From: Chlamydiota bacterium
Lineage (GTDB): Bacteria; Auribacterota; JACPWU01
Reading direction: 5' to 3'
Assembly: GCA_016178055.1 (NCBI GenBank)
Contig: JACOUC010000015.1
Coordinates: 1-55,421 of the forward strand
DNA length: 55,421 nucleotides
Numbering within the stretch: position 1 is the first letter of the stretch; each line of letters opens with the position of its first letter. Below are positions 1-12,000 of this stretch, piece after piece. The translations under genes were made by a program, and so were the position numbers. The notes below the pieces were generated by a model that was not told the origin of the DNA, searched no databases, and saw nothing but the letters and a program-made list of their open reading frames with translations.

Positions 1-3000
1 GAAAAAGGCAATCTCTCCTCAGAAGAATTTGATCAATGGGAAAAATCAGTTCCCCATTTAAAACCGGTGATTCAATCCCTAAGGGAAAAACATAAGGGCG
101 TTCGGAATTCAGGTTTCGATCCAGAATTGATGAATCATTTAGAGGAGATTCATCAGCTTTTGAATTCAGGAGGAACAATTCAAAAGCTCACCCGAGCTTA
201 TTTAAAAGAATCTTTGGGTGAGGGCTATGAAGAGTTTCAAACTTTACTTAAAAAATATGTTGGAAGTGATAAGAAAAATGTAAAAAAAGGTCCGATGAAT
301 TTTTTAGGTTACAGAACTCTTCAGCTGATGGGTGAGATGGTTGGGGTAAGGCCCATGGTGCAAGATGGACATGGAGAGGGATCAAGTGTAGGAGTAGTGT
401 CACGACCTGCCGAATTTTCTAATTCCGGGAATTCCGGGGACACGAATTCCGGGGACACAATACTTAATTCAGATGAAGGAGATCAAGCCAGCCCCAGTAA
501 AAATAATGGTTCTGATAATTCTCAACTTGTTCTCCCCCTCTGGAACTGGGTTTTTGCCGGGGTTCTGCGGCTTGGTGGAATGGAGAAAGATAAGGCCCAG
601 GCCAAGGCAGATGAGGTTTTAAAGAAGCGCTGGGTGAGGGTGGGGGTAATTCCAGCGTTGGAGCTTTTAGGTTTGCCGGGGTTTGCGCATTTTTTGGCCC
701 CGGTATTGGGTGTATGGGCCATTCCGTCGGGGGCTTTTATTTTTGCGTTGATTCATTTGATTCATGCACCACCGGGTTCTAAAAAAGAAAAACTAAAGCA
801 ATTTGCTGTTCGATTCATCGCTGCAACCCTTATCAGTAGCTTGCTTCCCGTAGCACTTGCTTCTTTTGATCCCGAGAGTTTGAGTTTCTTCGACAAATTT
901 GCTGAATATTTTAAAGGGAGTTCGGGGCAAGATCAATTTTTATGGGGGTATATTGGGCATGCGATTTATAACGTTTTTGCGCCGAAGTCTTATCAATTGG
1001 TGTTGGCAAAATCTGGGTCAAAAAAGGAAGGGTCGTCCAAGGCGCAACTTGTACTAAGTCTTGATTCTGCTTGGAAAATTCTAGGAGTAGATGGAGCGGC
1101 CCAATTATTTCCACCAGGGGCTTTAGATCAACTGAAAAATCTTCTTCAGAAAGAAAGTCTCTTTTGGCCGGGGATTAGATTTAAAGAAATTGTTTTTGAA
1201 GATGAGCCAGGTGATTTTTTAGGTGCGGATGCTTCAGGAAGGATTCGATTGGGACGTGGAGTGTGGGTCTCCCCTTTGCTCCTACGATTTTCACTTTTGA
1301 GAGGACTTGAGAGTTTACAGGTGGATCAGGTTCTGATAGACAGGAATTTAGACGAAGAATTGCATCATTGGTTGGATATCCGATCGAAGAATTTAAGAAA
1401 AGTTATGGAGTTAAACTCCCCTCTCATTATTATTTATAACGAATTTAAACTTTTTTATAAAACAAATACATTATGTCATTCGACCACGCGGACCTTGGTT
1501 GTTTTATGCCGTTGGGCAAGGCTTTTTTCAGAATTAGCCCCAACTCAAGAAGAGAAAGCCCTCTTGCTTGGGCAATTGAAAGATCGATCGTTAGCAACTT
1601 ATTTAGGAAAATCTATCAATGCATCTTCCGAACTTCAAATTCTTGAAGCTTTTGAGAGCTTACCAGCGAAGGTTGAAGTTCCCAGAATGATTGATCCAAA
1701 ACTTCTTTTTGGAGATCTGACATCTCTTCCCAGGCCACTTTCTCCCGACCGTTATCAAGAGATTTTGGTTGAACCTGAGAAGTATTTAGGAGTGATGAAT
1801 AATGACGTTGGGTTTAGAGACGCTCTTGCAAAAAGGGACTCCCTAAATTTGATGTCGATGCGGGAAAAGGGATCATCTTTTTTAAGTTCAGCGAGGCCCG
1901 AATGGGATCAGCTTCTTTGTAGCATGGATTTGGTCTTGCAAGTGGAGATAGAAGAAAGAAGAATCCCTCGAACATCTCGAAAAATGATTGAGCGCCTTGG
2001 AAATTTAGTTGGAGAGGATATCTTGAGAGCCTTGTCCCAATGGTATGGACCTCAGTATGCAGAGTTTCTTCGCCAATTAGAAAAAGGCCCTGCTTTTTTT
2101 GAGTTCCTTGAAACATTGGGATCTCAAGCCAGTCAGCATCTTTTGACAGGGGGGTTGCCTGCCTTGGTATATGAACAATTTTCTCTTCGACCTTGGGAGT
2201 TTAAAAAAGGATGGGAGATTCTCGGAACATTGGTAGGACCTGAGGCTCTTCAAGAGATTCTGTTGCAAGATCCATGGGCTGTGATCAATGCAGTGCCTTG
2301 TTTCATAGCCAGTAAAATGGAACAGGAAGAAGATGTAGAGGAAGATGAGGGAAACATCCTCGAGCATGTGATTCCATGGATCAAGGAATTTGAAGGATTA
2401 ACTCAATCTCCTCCAGGAAAAATGGTGGCTTTATTCAGAGAGAATCCGGTGGTTTTTGTAAAAAGAATGCTTGGGTTAAGTCGTTTTATTTTTCCTCCTG
2501 AAAAGGAAGAGGGATTGGATGTGGAGACTAGAAGAATAATAGGTAGAAGCTTGCGTTCATTGGAGCCAAGTGTTGAAGAGGGGTTTGGAACATTTGACAA
2601 GTTGTTTGAAGCTTTAGATTTCTCCGAGGACAAAGATACTAGAGGCGATGAAGGTGATGAATGGAGTCTGGGTGAAAACGAATCTGCTGCCGAGAGAAGA
2701 CCTAATCCTACCTCTTTGGAAGAGGCTACTGGCTATCAAGAGATGTATACAGCCTTGTCAAGTCGTCTGGGTGTTGAAACGGTGGAGGCTGTTAGAGTTC
2801 AGGATCCTCTGGCCCTGATTGAATGGATGGTATTCCTTAGATCCGAAATCTTTTCCATGGCAAATTTTGATGACCTTTTGGCTGTTTATGGAAGGGATCG
2901 TTTGGCGAGACTGGGACGTGCTGAACCCAATTTTTTTCCAAGGCTTTTGATTCTTCTTAGAAATGTTGATCCTGGTTTTTTGGAACGTTTAAGTCCTCCA

Positions 3001-6000
3001 ATTTTCTTCGACGCGATTGCGCGAGATGTTGGGGGCTTTGTGAAAACTTGGCATGTCTGGCTGATGCATTCGGTCCCGGGTAGTCAATTAATAACAAGAT
3101 ATCGGCAAGAGAGAAAAAGTCTCATTGAAATGGGATTAATAGATTTAACTTCTACTCGTTTTGAGTGGATGGAGGAAGAGGATGTCTTCAATAAAACTTT
3201 CGATGTCTTTGCAACGCTTTTTCAAGTTTTAGATCATTTACCGTGGATTTCTGATGAGACGCTCCGTAGCCTCTTTCTTGAGGATCCTCAGTTTTTAAAT
3301 GGATTGATATTGAACATTTTTCAACTGGATGGGGTGAGCTTTAAAATTCTTGCGGATCAAGGAGTGGAGGTTGTAGGCAAATGGGTTGAGGTATCCGGCT
3401 CAAGAGTATGGGACAGGTTGTCGGACGCAATGACACAACCCGTGTTGACAGAACTTGTTCAAAACGATTCTCATTCGTTGGTGACATTTCTTGCTTCTCT
3501 GAACGCGCAGGGTGAAATATTTCTTAGAGGATTTTCATTTGAAGATGATTTGCGAATGAGTAGAGTTCGAACAGGAGATTCATTTTTTGTGGCTTTGATT
3601 GAAGCAGGGTTAGAGCTGCAATATTTGCTCAATCCTTCCCTTATTCGACGGGGAATCGCTTTGGCAAAAAAAGTGTGGGGGGCTAAAAATTTTGATCAGC
3701 ATGCAGATTGGTTTTTCAGAATCATTCCAGTGGTAAGTCAAAGAGCTTTAGTCATACCTCATCAAACAAGGTTTCAAGGATTAAAAGTTTCCCCGGCGCT
3801 TAAACAAGGATTAAAGTCAGATCCAGAAGCAGTTGCAAAAATTCTTGAACAGCCTCAATGGACCGATGGTCTTTATTGGTTAACAGATCTCTTGGGTGCT
3901 CAAGATGCTTTAAATATGTTGGCTTCATCTCCAAATGTTTTTTTGAGGTATGTTTATTTGACCCCTTTGGAAAAGGTGGTTTTGAAAGATCATCTTCAAA
4001 CCCTTTCTTCTTTCTTTCAATGGAATGATGAAGACTTCAGGAGATGCTTTACAGAAGATCCCTTGGGCTTTTACATGCTGACAAATCATTTTGTAACAGT
4101 TATGTCTCATGAGAATAAGAAGGTTGAAAAACTTTTTAAACAATGGGATTCCCAAGGCGAGGTTTTGAGGATATTGGCAGGAAAGCATGTGACGACTGCA
4201 AGGCTCTTGATAGAGAGTCTTCAAGATGCTTCTAGAGATGAAGATATGCCTCATTTTGTGCAAGAGGGTTTGTTAAAAAAAGCCCAGGGAGAAGTTTCAG
4301 GTATGGACTCTGTGAGAAGAGCGCAGATGTTTTCTCAGCTTTCTCTTTCTACTGGTTTTGGTGTGAGAGATGTGGATGTGCTTCAGTTTTGGAATGATTT
4401 TCTCAGTCGAGTGAGTCTCCCCATGGATCAGACAGATGCTCAAGTGACTCAGGCCATGAAAGAAGATGAATCGCTGGTAGATAGAATTAGAATTATTTTA
4501 AGGACAGTTGATCCTGATCAACCCGAGTTTGGGTTGGCTATGCGTCTTTTAGTTCGGATGCCGGATGTTTTTAGAGTGATTTTTGAAGAGATACCCGCTT
4601 CTCGTCAAAATCTCTTGAAAACTCATGCCCTCAATGCTTGTCTTTGGAATGATTTTGATGCTCTTCGATGTTCTCCCTCCAGTCAATGGGGTTTGAATGA
4701 GTTGATGATGATGTTTCTATCCGGTCTTTTAGAAGCACGAAAAGGAGTGTCTGAAAGACAGACTATGGAAGGGATCCCTGGATTAAGATTACATTTGAAG
4801 AGAGAAAGGAAGGCTTGGAAGCAAGGTCAAGAAAGAACTTCAATGGCTTCTCTATTAACCCAATTGAATGAGTTAGGTATCAATTTGGATGGGGCTCAGT
4901 CTTTATATCGGCAAGTAGAACCAGCTTTTCTGGCACATCTTTGTGTCTATACCCTGGATCTTCTTCATCTTTCTGACAATTTGAGAGATGGAATGATGAG
5001 CATGTTAGAAGAAGACGAGTTATTTCAGGGCTATCTTATGAATACTTTGCATCAAGGGTTCTTGAGAGGAGAAAGGACGGACTCTTCTTATCGGGAGGCC
5101 TTAAGATTGGTCATGCTCAATCCAAAAGTGGCGGTCAAAATTTTGGCGGATGATAGACTTAGAGGATTTACAAATGAACAGGCTCGATTACTTAAAGGAG
5201 ACTTAGTGAATGCCCTTCTTGAAAATGAATTGAATCGTATTGTGGCAAGCCATGCCGATTTGGTATTGGGGCAAGAAGCTGGAAGAGGCTTGGTCAGTTT
5301 GTCTTCTAAACTTGGAAAACTTCCTCCTTTAACTTTGACGATGTTGGCGCAAATGCTTTTTGAAAGAGGTTTACATTTGAGTAGAGAAGAGATTGAGAGA
5401 GATTTGGATCCAGTCCTTTACCATACTTGGTATGGAATGATTTTGCCGCGATTGGCTGTTTTGGAGAGAGGGTATCGAGGCTCGAGATCCTTGGACGATG
5501 AAAGTGCCAGTTATGTCACTCGAGTAGCGACTGTGGCCATTCGCTACGCATGGAAAGGTGGAGAAAAGGCGAAAGGTCAAGGAAAGCGAGTCATCCACGA
5601 ATGGAGTTTTCCCGTGCTTGCCGGAGAAATTGCGACTATTCCTTTGGAACAGGGAAAAAGACGGACGTTCAAGCTTTCTATTGCTGGCTCGAAGGGGATA
5701 GAGCAAAAAGACTTTCAGTTGGAGGTTAGAGAAGACCATCTTTTGATTTCCTTAACGGGGGAAAGCGCTCTTTTAGAGAATCTTGGTTTAAGAAAAGGGA
5801 ACCGGTCTTTTCATCTCTCCATCGAGATTCCTCTTCCAGAAACCATTCAATTGGTGATGATCCCATCGGACACTGTGGGTGTTCTCCCTAGTTTATTTCA
5901 ACTGGGTCGTGTGGGAGATCGACTTTATTTAAGCAAGATTGACCGCAATGTTGCCTTGGCAAATTATTTTGATCAATCCCCTGGAGATAAGGTGTATGTC

Positions 6001-9000
6001 AGAAAAATTTCGACAGAAGGTAAGCCCGATTTAGAAGTTGTGCGGGAACTGATTCGGACTCAAGTTTCTGAGAGAATGCTGACGAATGAACTCCTTGTTG
6101 CGGTTGATACCCTTCAACAAACTCAGGATGCTGATGAGGCCACGTGGGCTTTTCGAACCATTCGTTCTGTTCTTAATGATTTGGGCCCACAGGGGAGTTC
6201 AAAGAATGTTGAGGGCCAAGATGTAAGATTTGAAAAACCTTATTTCGACCATGTTTTTGGCTCTCTCCAGAGGATTATAACGCGTTTGGAGGGAGAGGCT
6301 TTTACCGAGACTGGACTTGTGGGGCCTCAAGAATTAAAACGTGTTCAAGATGAAATTACTTCATCGTCAACGGTTGAGTGGCTGCGTCAGGAAAAACGAA
6401 CTTTGGCTGGAACGTTTGAGGAATCTGGCCTTAGATTTTTTTTAGATCGCTATCGGGGCCCGATGGAAAACCGTCGTACGGTGGTCAACCATTTTCTAGA
6501 GCAGTTAAGAATTCATCCCAACCCTGCTCGACTTGTTCGAGAATTGTATGAAAAGGGTGACCTCGATTATTTTCTACATGAATTTACGTCATTGCGGGGC
6601 CAAGGGCAGCCTAGTTTTCATCGAGGTGTGAATGCGGATGAACATACCTTGCGGGTTTTAGAGGAAATGGATGCTTTAATTGCCTCGGGTCGATTTCAAA
6701 TTCATGAGCCGGTCTGGCTTCGGCTTCTTGCTTTATTCCATGATGTTGGAAAAGCTAGGCATGGGAGTCGTGGACATTCTAGAAGGAGTATTGAAGCTTT
6801 GGAGCAATTTCTTGCCAGCGTGGATGCTCCTGAACCTTTGATTCATCGGCTCACACGTTTGATTGAATTACATCAGTATTTAGGAAACATTGCAGCCTCA
6901 GAAGTGCGTAGGATTGCGACACCCGGTCGTCAAAAAGAGTTGAAAGATCCTAAATTTACTGCGAGACAGCAAGAACGTATCAATCAATTGGTTGAGAGTT
7001 TGAGACGTGATGGCACACAAGCTCAGGCATTGGAAGATCTTCAACTTCTTTATCTTTTAAACATTGCAGATTCTAGCGCCATTCCTTTTCCAGAAGGAGA
7101 TACTGGAAACCGCTACACTACCCTTTTTGATGAAAGATTAGCCGATGTTCGGCAAAGGGTTGAAGACGGGATTCGGAATTCTGATAATTCTCAACTTGTT
7201 CTCCCCCTCTGGAACTGGGTTTTAGAAGGGGTTCTTCGTTTTGGCGGAATGGAGGAAAATAGAGCCAAGGTTAAAGTAGATGAGGTTTTAAAGAAGCGCT
7301 GGGTGAGGGTGGGGGTGATTCCAGCGTTAGAGCTTTTCGGCTTGCCGGGGTTTGCACGTCTTTTGGCGCTGGTATTGGGTGTGTGGGCGATTCCGGCGGG
7401 GTCTTTCATTTTTGCGTTGATTCATTTGATTCATGCGCCACCTCAGCCCTGGCAAGAACATCTGAAACAATTTTTGGTGCGTTTTATCGCTGCAACCCTT
7501 ATCAGCAGTTTACTCCCTATGACACTTGCTTTTTTTGATTCCGAGAGTTTGAGTTTCTTCGAAAAATTTGCTGAATATTTTAAAGGAAGTTCGTGGTGGG
7601 ATCAGGTTACATGGGGTTATGTCGGACATGTCGTCTACAATATGATAGATTTTCTAATCTTATTTGCGGTGAAGATGATGGAATCGGTCTTGTCTCCAGA
7701 CCCAGAATCCAATAAACCAAACGAAAATCAGCATTCCACCCAACAGAATGTAAAAACCAGTCATGCGTTCTCCTCCAAATTCAGCTTTGTCGCAATAAGG
7801 TACACGCTAATAAAGAAAATGAGCCCTATCACAAAGGGCAACACCTTAAAGCCTCCAGTTCCTACAAACTGGCCAATCATAAGCGATGCTGCAACAATAT
7901 TACCAAGACTATACAGTGCACTTGCCAATCCTTTACGCTGGTTTCTATCCAAGATCATCTCCCCCGTTATTCTCAAATTAAGGGTAGCACCACTTGCTAT
8001 GCTTGTCAATGTTGATGCCAGAGCGACTCGAACCCTAAATCAACTTGTTTTTGCGCGAGAGACTTATGAGTTACAGGTTTTTAAATGGGTAAGAAAAATT
8101 CTAGGAGACATGATTCGAGTCTTTTCAACTTGGCCGAGTACGCGTAGCACGTTGGGTCTGTCGGACAGCGGCGATCTCGGCGTTGATTTCTTTCATCGTG
8201 AAGCGACGGCGCCCTTTCAGTTTTCGATCAATCGATTTGAAAAGCTCATTCCATCGAGTTTGAATATTTACTCCTCTTGGATTCGACATTTCAGTAAAGA
8301 TGTCCTTGTCACGGGTACCAGGGATAGAGCGAACTACAACGTACCCACGGCTCTTCAGGAAGGACGCGGAGTCTCCAGAGATGTTTTCATCGAGCAAGAA
8401 GGAGGTTTGGAAGGTCAATCAATCACCACCGAAAAGAACGAACTCTCTATTTTTCAATTGCTCGGAGGCCAGGTGAAGAGCAGCACGAATATGATCGGGC
8501 GTCAATTGAGGAAAATATTTTTCACTGATAATTTCTTGATTCAAAACACCCGCCTCCAAAAGCTCGAGAATTTGCCAAACCATAATGCGGGTTCCCTTGA
8601 AGCAGGGTTTTCCATGACAAATATTTGGATCTACAGAAATAAATTGATCGATCAAGTTTTTCATCTCATCAAATCCTTTGCATCGCTATTGTCTCATGCT
8701 CTCAGGGGTAGGTCAAGTTTAAGTGGTCGTATCACACAATTATTGCGTGCCAGTGATGGGTTTGCAGGACCCGTTGATGTCATTGCCCATTTTGATGCTC
8801 AAAATAGACCGGATCTAGCATATCCACAAGAAGAAATGGCTCAGGTAAATACACTCTTGAGAGGCAACCCCATCACAATAACAGTTACGAATAAGCAGTT
8901 TAGCGTTCCTGATTCTGATGAGAAAAAAGCGCTCTATCGATTTTTGGGAATTGAAGCGGATCAAGAGCAAGAGTTTCTAAAGAAATGGGCTGAGTTTATT

Positions 9001-12000
9001 CAAGCAAGGGCTCAAGATTTAGGATTTGAAGAAACGACTTTGAAGAATGGCGCTTACATATTTTATTTTGGGGATGAAGAGCATCCCATAGAGGGCTATG
9101 GCTTCAGATCCCCTTACGGCAACTGTGTGGGCGATGGAAAATTTTTTGTTAATCTAAAACATTTCACCAACATTCCTCAAGAATATCGCATCGCCGACTG
9201 GATTTATGGCACTTCGCATGAGGCGATGCATGAGATCAGTGGGAGGGGAGATGAGTTGCATCGTATTCTTACGCCTCAGGATGTACGGATTCTGAGAACG
9301 GGGCAAATAGGGGGAGCGGTGCTCACCGAAGCTGTGATTCAATTTAGAAAAGCTTTCCTAGAAACTTTGGCGCCAGGGCCGATTTTGGAGACTGAGGAAC
9401 GAAGCTCGTCCTTGCAAGTAGAGACGGCCTTTCCTTTTTTTCGCTTCAATAAGCCTGTTTTTCATGTTTTTGAAGACAATGTAATCTTGGCTCTTCAGGT
9501 GAATCCAGAGGCTTTTGACGATCTTGGGAAGAGTCGGGTATTTTTTAATCGTGTTGGAAATCAGATTTATTTGAATGGGGCTTTGCCTTCTCGTTGGGGA
9601 GATGTTGGTGAGGTGAGAAAGGATATGACCCATCTTACACATGAATTTGAACGAGCTTATCCGGAATACGAAGTTCTTGCCTGTCTTCCCAATGGGAATC
9701 TGGGCTACAACGATTGGTTTGTGGGAATAGTGAATGGAAAGGTGTATCGAGGGGCTTTTGAACCAATAGAATCGCGTGTTTATGACATGTTGGTGATAAA
9801 AAAAGATGGGCAAACAGCTGTCATGTCCTTGACCTTCCGGAATGTGGAAGGCAGGCTTTGCGTTTTTGAAGCAAATCGAAATGTTACGGATGAAATTCAA
9901 TCGGCCACCTATGGACAGAGAATTGTAAAGGATGGTCAGGTGAATGTTGAGGGAATTTTAGATCAATTTGAGGATTTAAGACACCTTCTAAGGCTTCCTT
10001 TTTTTAAGTTGGATCCAAAGAAATTTCCAGGGGGGATGCTGACCTTTGGTTTTGGAGATGGACATGGCGAGCTCTATCAAAATAATAAAGAGAAGGCGAA
10101 AGAGGCTTTCAGAGGTCAGCCTGTGACGCTAGATTTGACGCCACTTACCGATGTCGATATTTCTTCTGAAGAGCGAGATCGGATTTTTACTCAGTGGGGA
10201 TATCGACGGGTGAACTCTGCGGAAGATCTTCAACTGGGTGAGTATGCGATTGATGAACAATCTCATACGATTCGTATTAAATTCTTAATGGGGGTTCATC
10301 CTCATAGTGTGATAGGGAGAACAAAAGAAGGAAAAATTTTTACGGCTGCAGTTCATGGTGAAACCCATTATACAGGGACCACAATTTCAGATTTGGCTCA
10401 AGAATTGATTCAACGCGGTGCTCAAGATGCTTTTTTGTGGGCCAATGGCAAAGATGCTGTGGTGCAGCAGATTCAAGAAGGAAAGACAGTAGAGGCTACA
10501 GGGGCTAGGGCGAGTGCTGTAGAAGTATTGCTGATCGTTCGAAAACTTGAATCTCGAAATATTTTTAGAAGGGATTCTGTTGAGGGAGTAAGGAGGGCAT
10601 TCGAACAGGCATTGGCTTCACTTTCTTCTCAATATATCAATCCCTCCTTACCCATTAAATTGTTGCTGATTTACAAAATGGCAAGGATGATTGAGAAGGG
10701 TCAACTTTCAGAAGGCGACTTACCACTTTCCATTCCTAGCATGTATCGGAAAACAATGGAATATCTTAAAAAAATGAGAGTCCCCAATAGAGTTGAGCAA
10801 ATGGTGATTACCGAGGCCGTTCAAATTGTAAGGTTGTTTTTTCAAAAACAGGGTTGGCTTTTTAGAGACTTCTCAGAAAATATAGTTTTTTTTGCACCTG
10901 TGTCAGGAGAACCCCGAAGAGCAGCTCATTTTACTCTAGCTTCTACTATTTCTATCCCAGACAATCTGGCTCCAAATATGACTCAACATGTGGTTGTACA
11001 TGAGGCATTCCATCATCTGGGAGGGGGATTCCCTATTGAGTGGTTAAATGAAGGCATGACAGATTATCTGGCGTTGAAGGCTCAAATGGAAGGGAATTCA
11101 GAGATTTCATTTTCTTCTAAGAAGGATCGCAGCGTTTTATGGAATTTTTTTAAAGAATATGTAAAGCATGGTCCTGTTTCAAAATTTCTTTTTCAGAAAA
11201 TAGTTCGAATGAAACCGGGTGAAACTTGGGATGTATATTTTCACCTGGTATCACTGGTGGAGTATCTCCTAGATGAAATTCTACCTGTTTATGGAAAAGG
11301 AGCGCGTGAGATCTTTATTCAAGCTTATGTTAGCGGCAACTGGCCTTTGGTGGTATCGCTTTTAGGTGAAGATGCAATTGAGTTGTTTGAATTTTTGGAT
11401 CTTCAGTATCAGCGAGTGGAAGGCCCTTATCAGCGAACGGAAGTCTCTTCTGGAAGCCCGTTATCTTTTCTGATGATCGGAAAAGCTACTCTGAGCTTCA
11501 TGAAAGAAATCAAGCGAAAAGAGAATTCATTAGGTGATCTCACAGGTTATGTGAGTCGTTTTGAGGGAAGAGACACCGATCTTTTGAGAAATTTGGTTGA
11601 GACTTTAGAGGTTTATCGGGCTTCATTAAAATTGGACGGAATGAGTTTATCCGATGCTGAATTTGATACCCTCATTCAAGATGTGGGGCACGATTTGGCT
11701 GAAGTACGTAATTCCGGGGACACAATACTTAATTCAGATGAAAGAGATCAGGCTGGGCCCAGTGAAAATAATGGTTCTAATGATTCTCAACTCGTTCTTC
11801 CCCTCTGGAACTGGGTTCTGGCAGGAGTTCTTCGGCTTGGCGGAATGGAGAAAAAAAGGGCCAAGGTTAAAGCAAATGATATTTTAAAGAAGCGCTGGGT
11901 GAGGATGTGGGTGATTCCAGGGTTAGAGCTTTTAGGTTTGCCCGGGTTTGCACACTTTTTGGCCCCGGTATTGGGTGTGTGGGCGATTCCGGCGGGAGCT

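Noticed and set aside
9358-9900. Minus-strand frame of 180 codons inside the giant gene
   Set aside because: No domain signature, and the plus strand here encodes recognisable modules; treated as a shadow frame.
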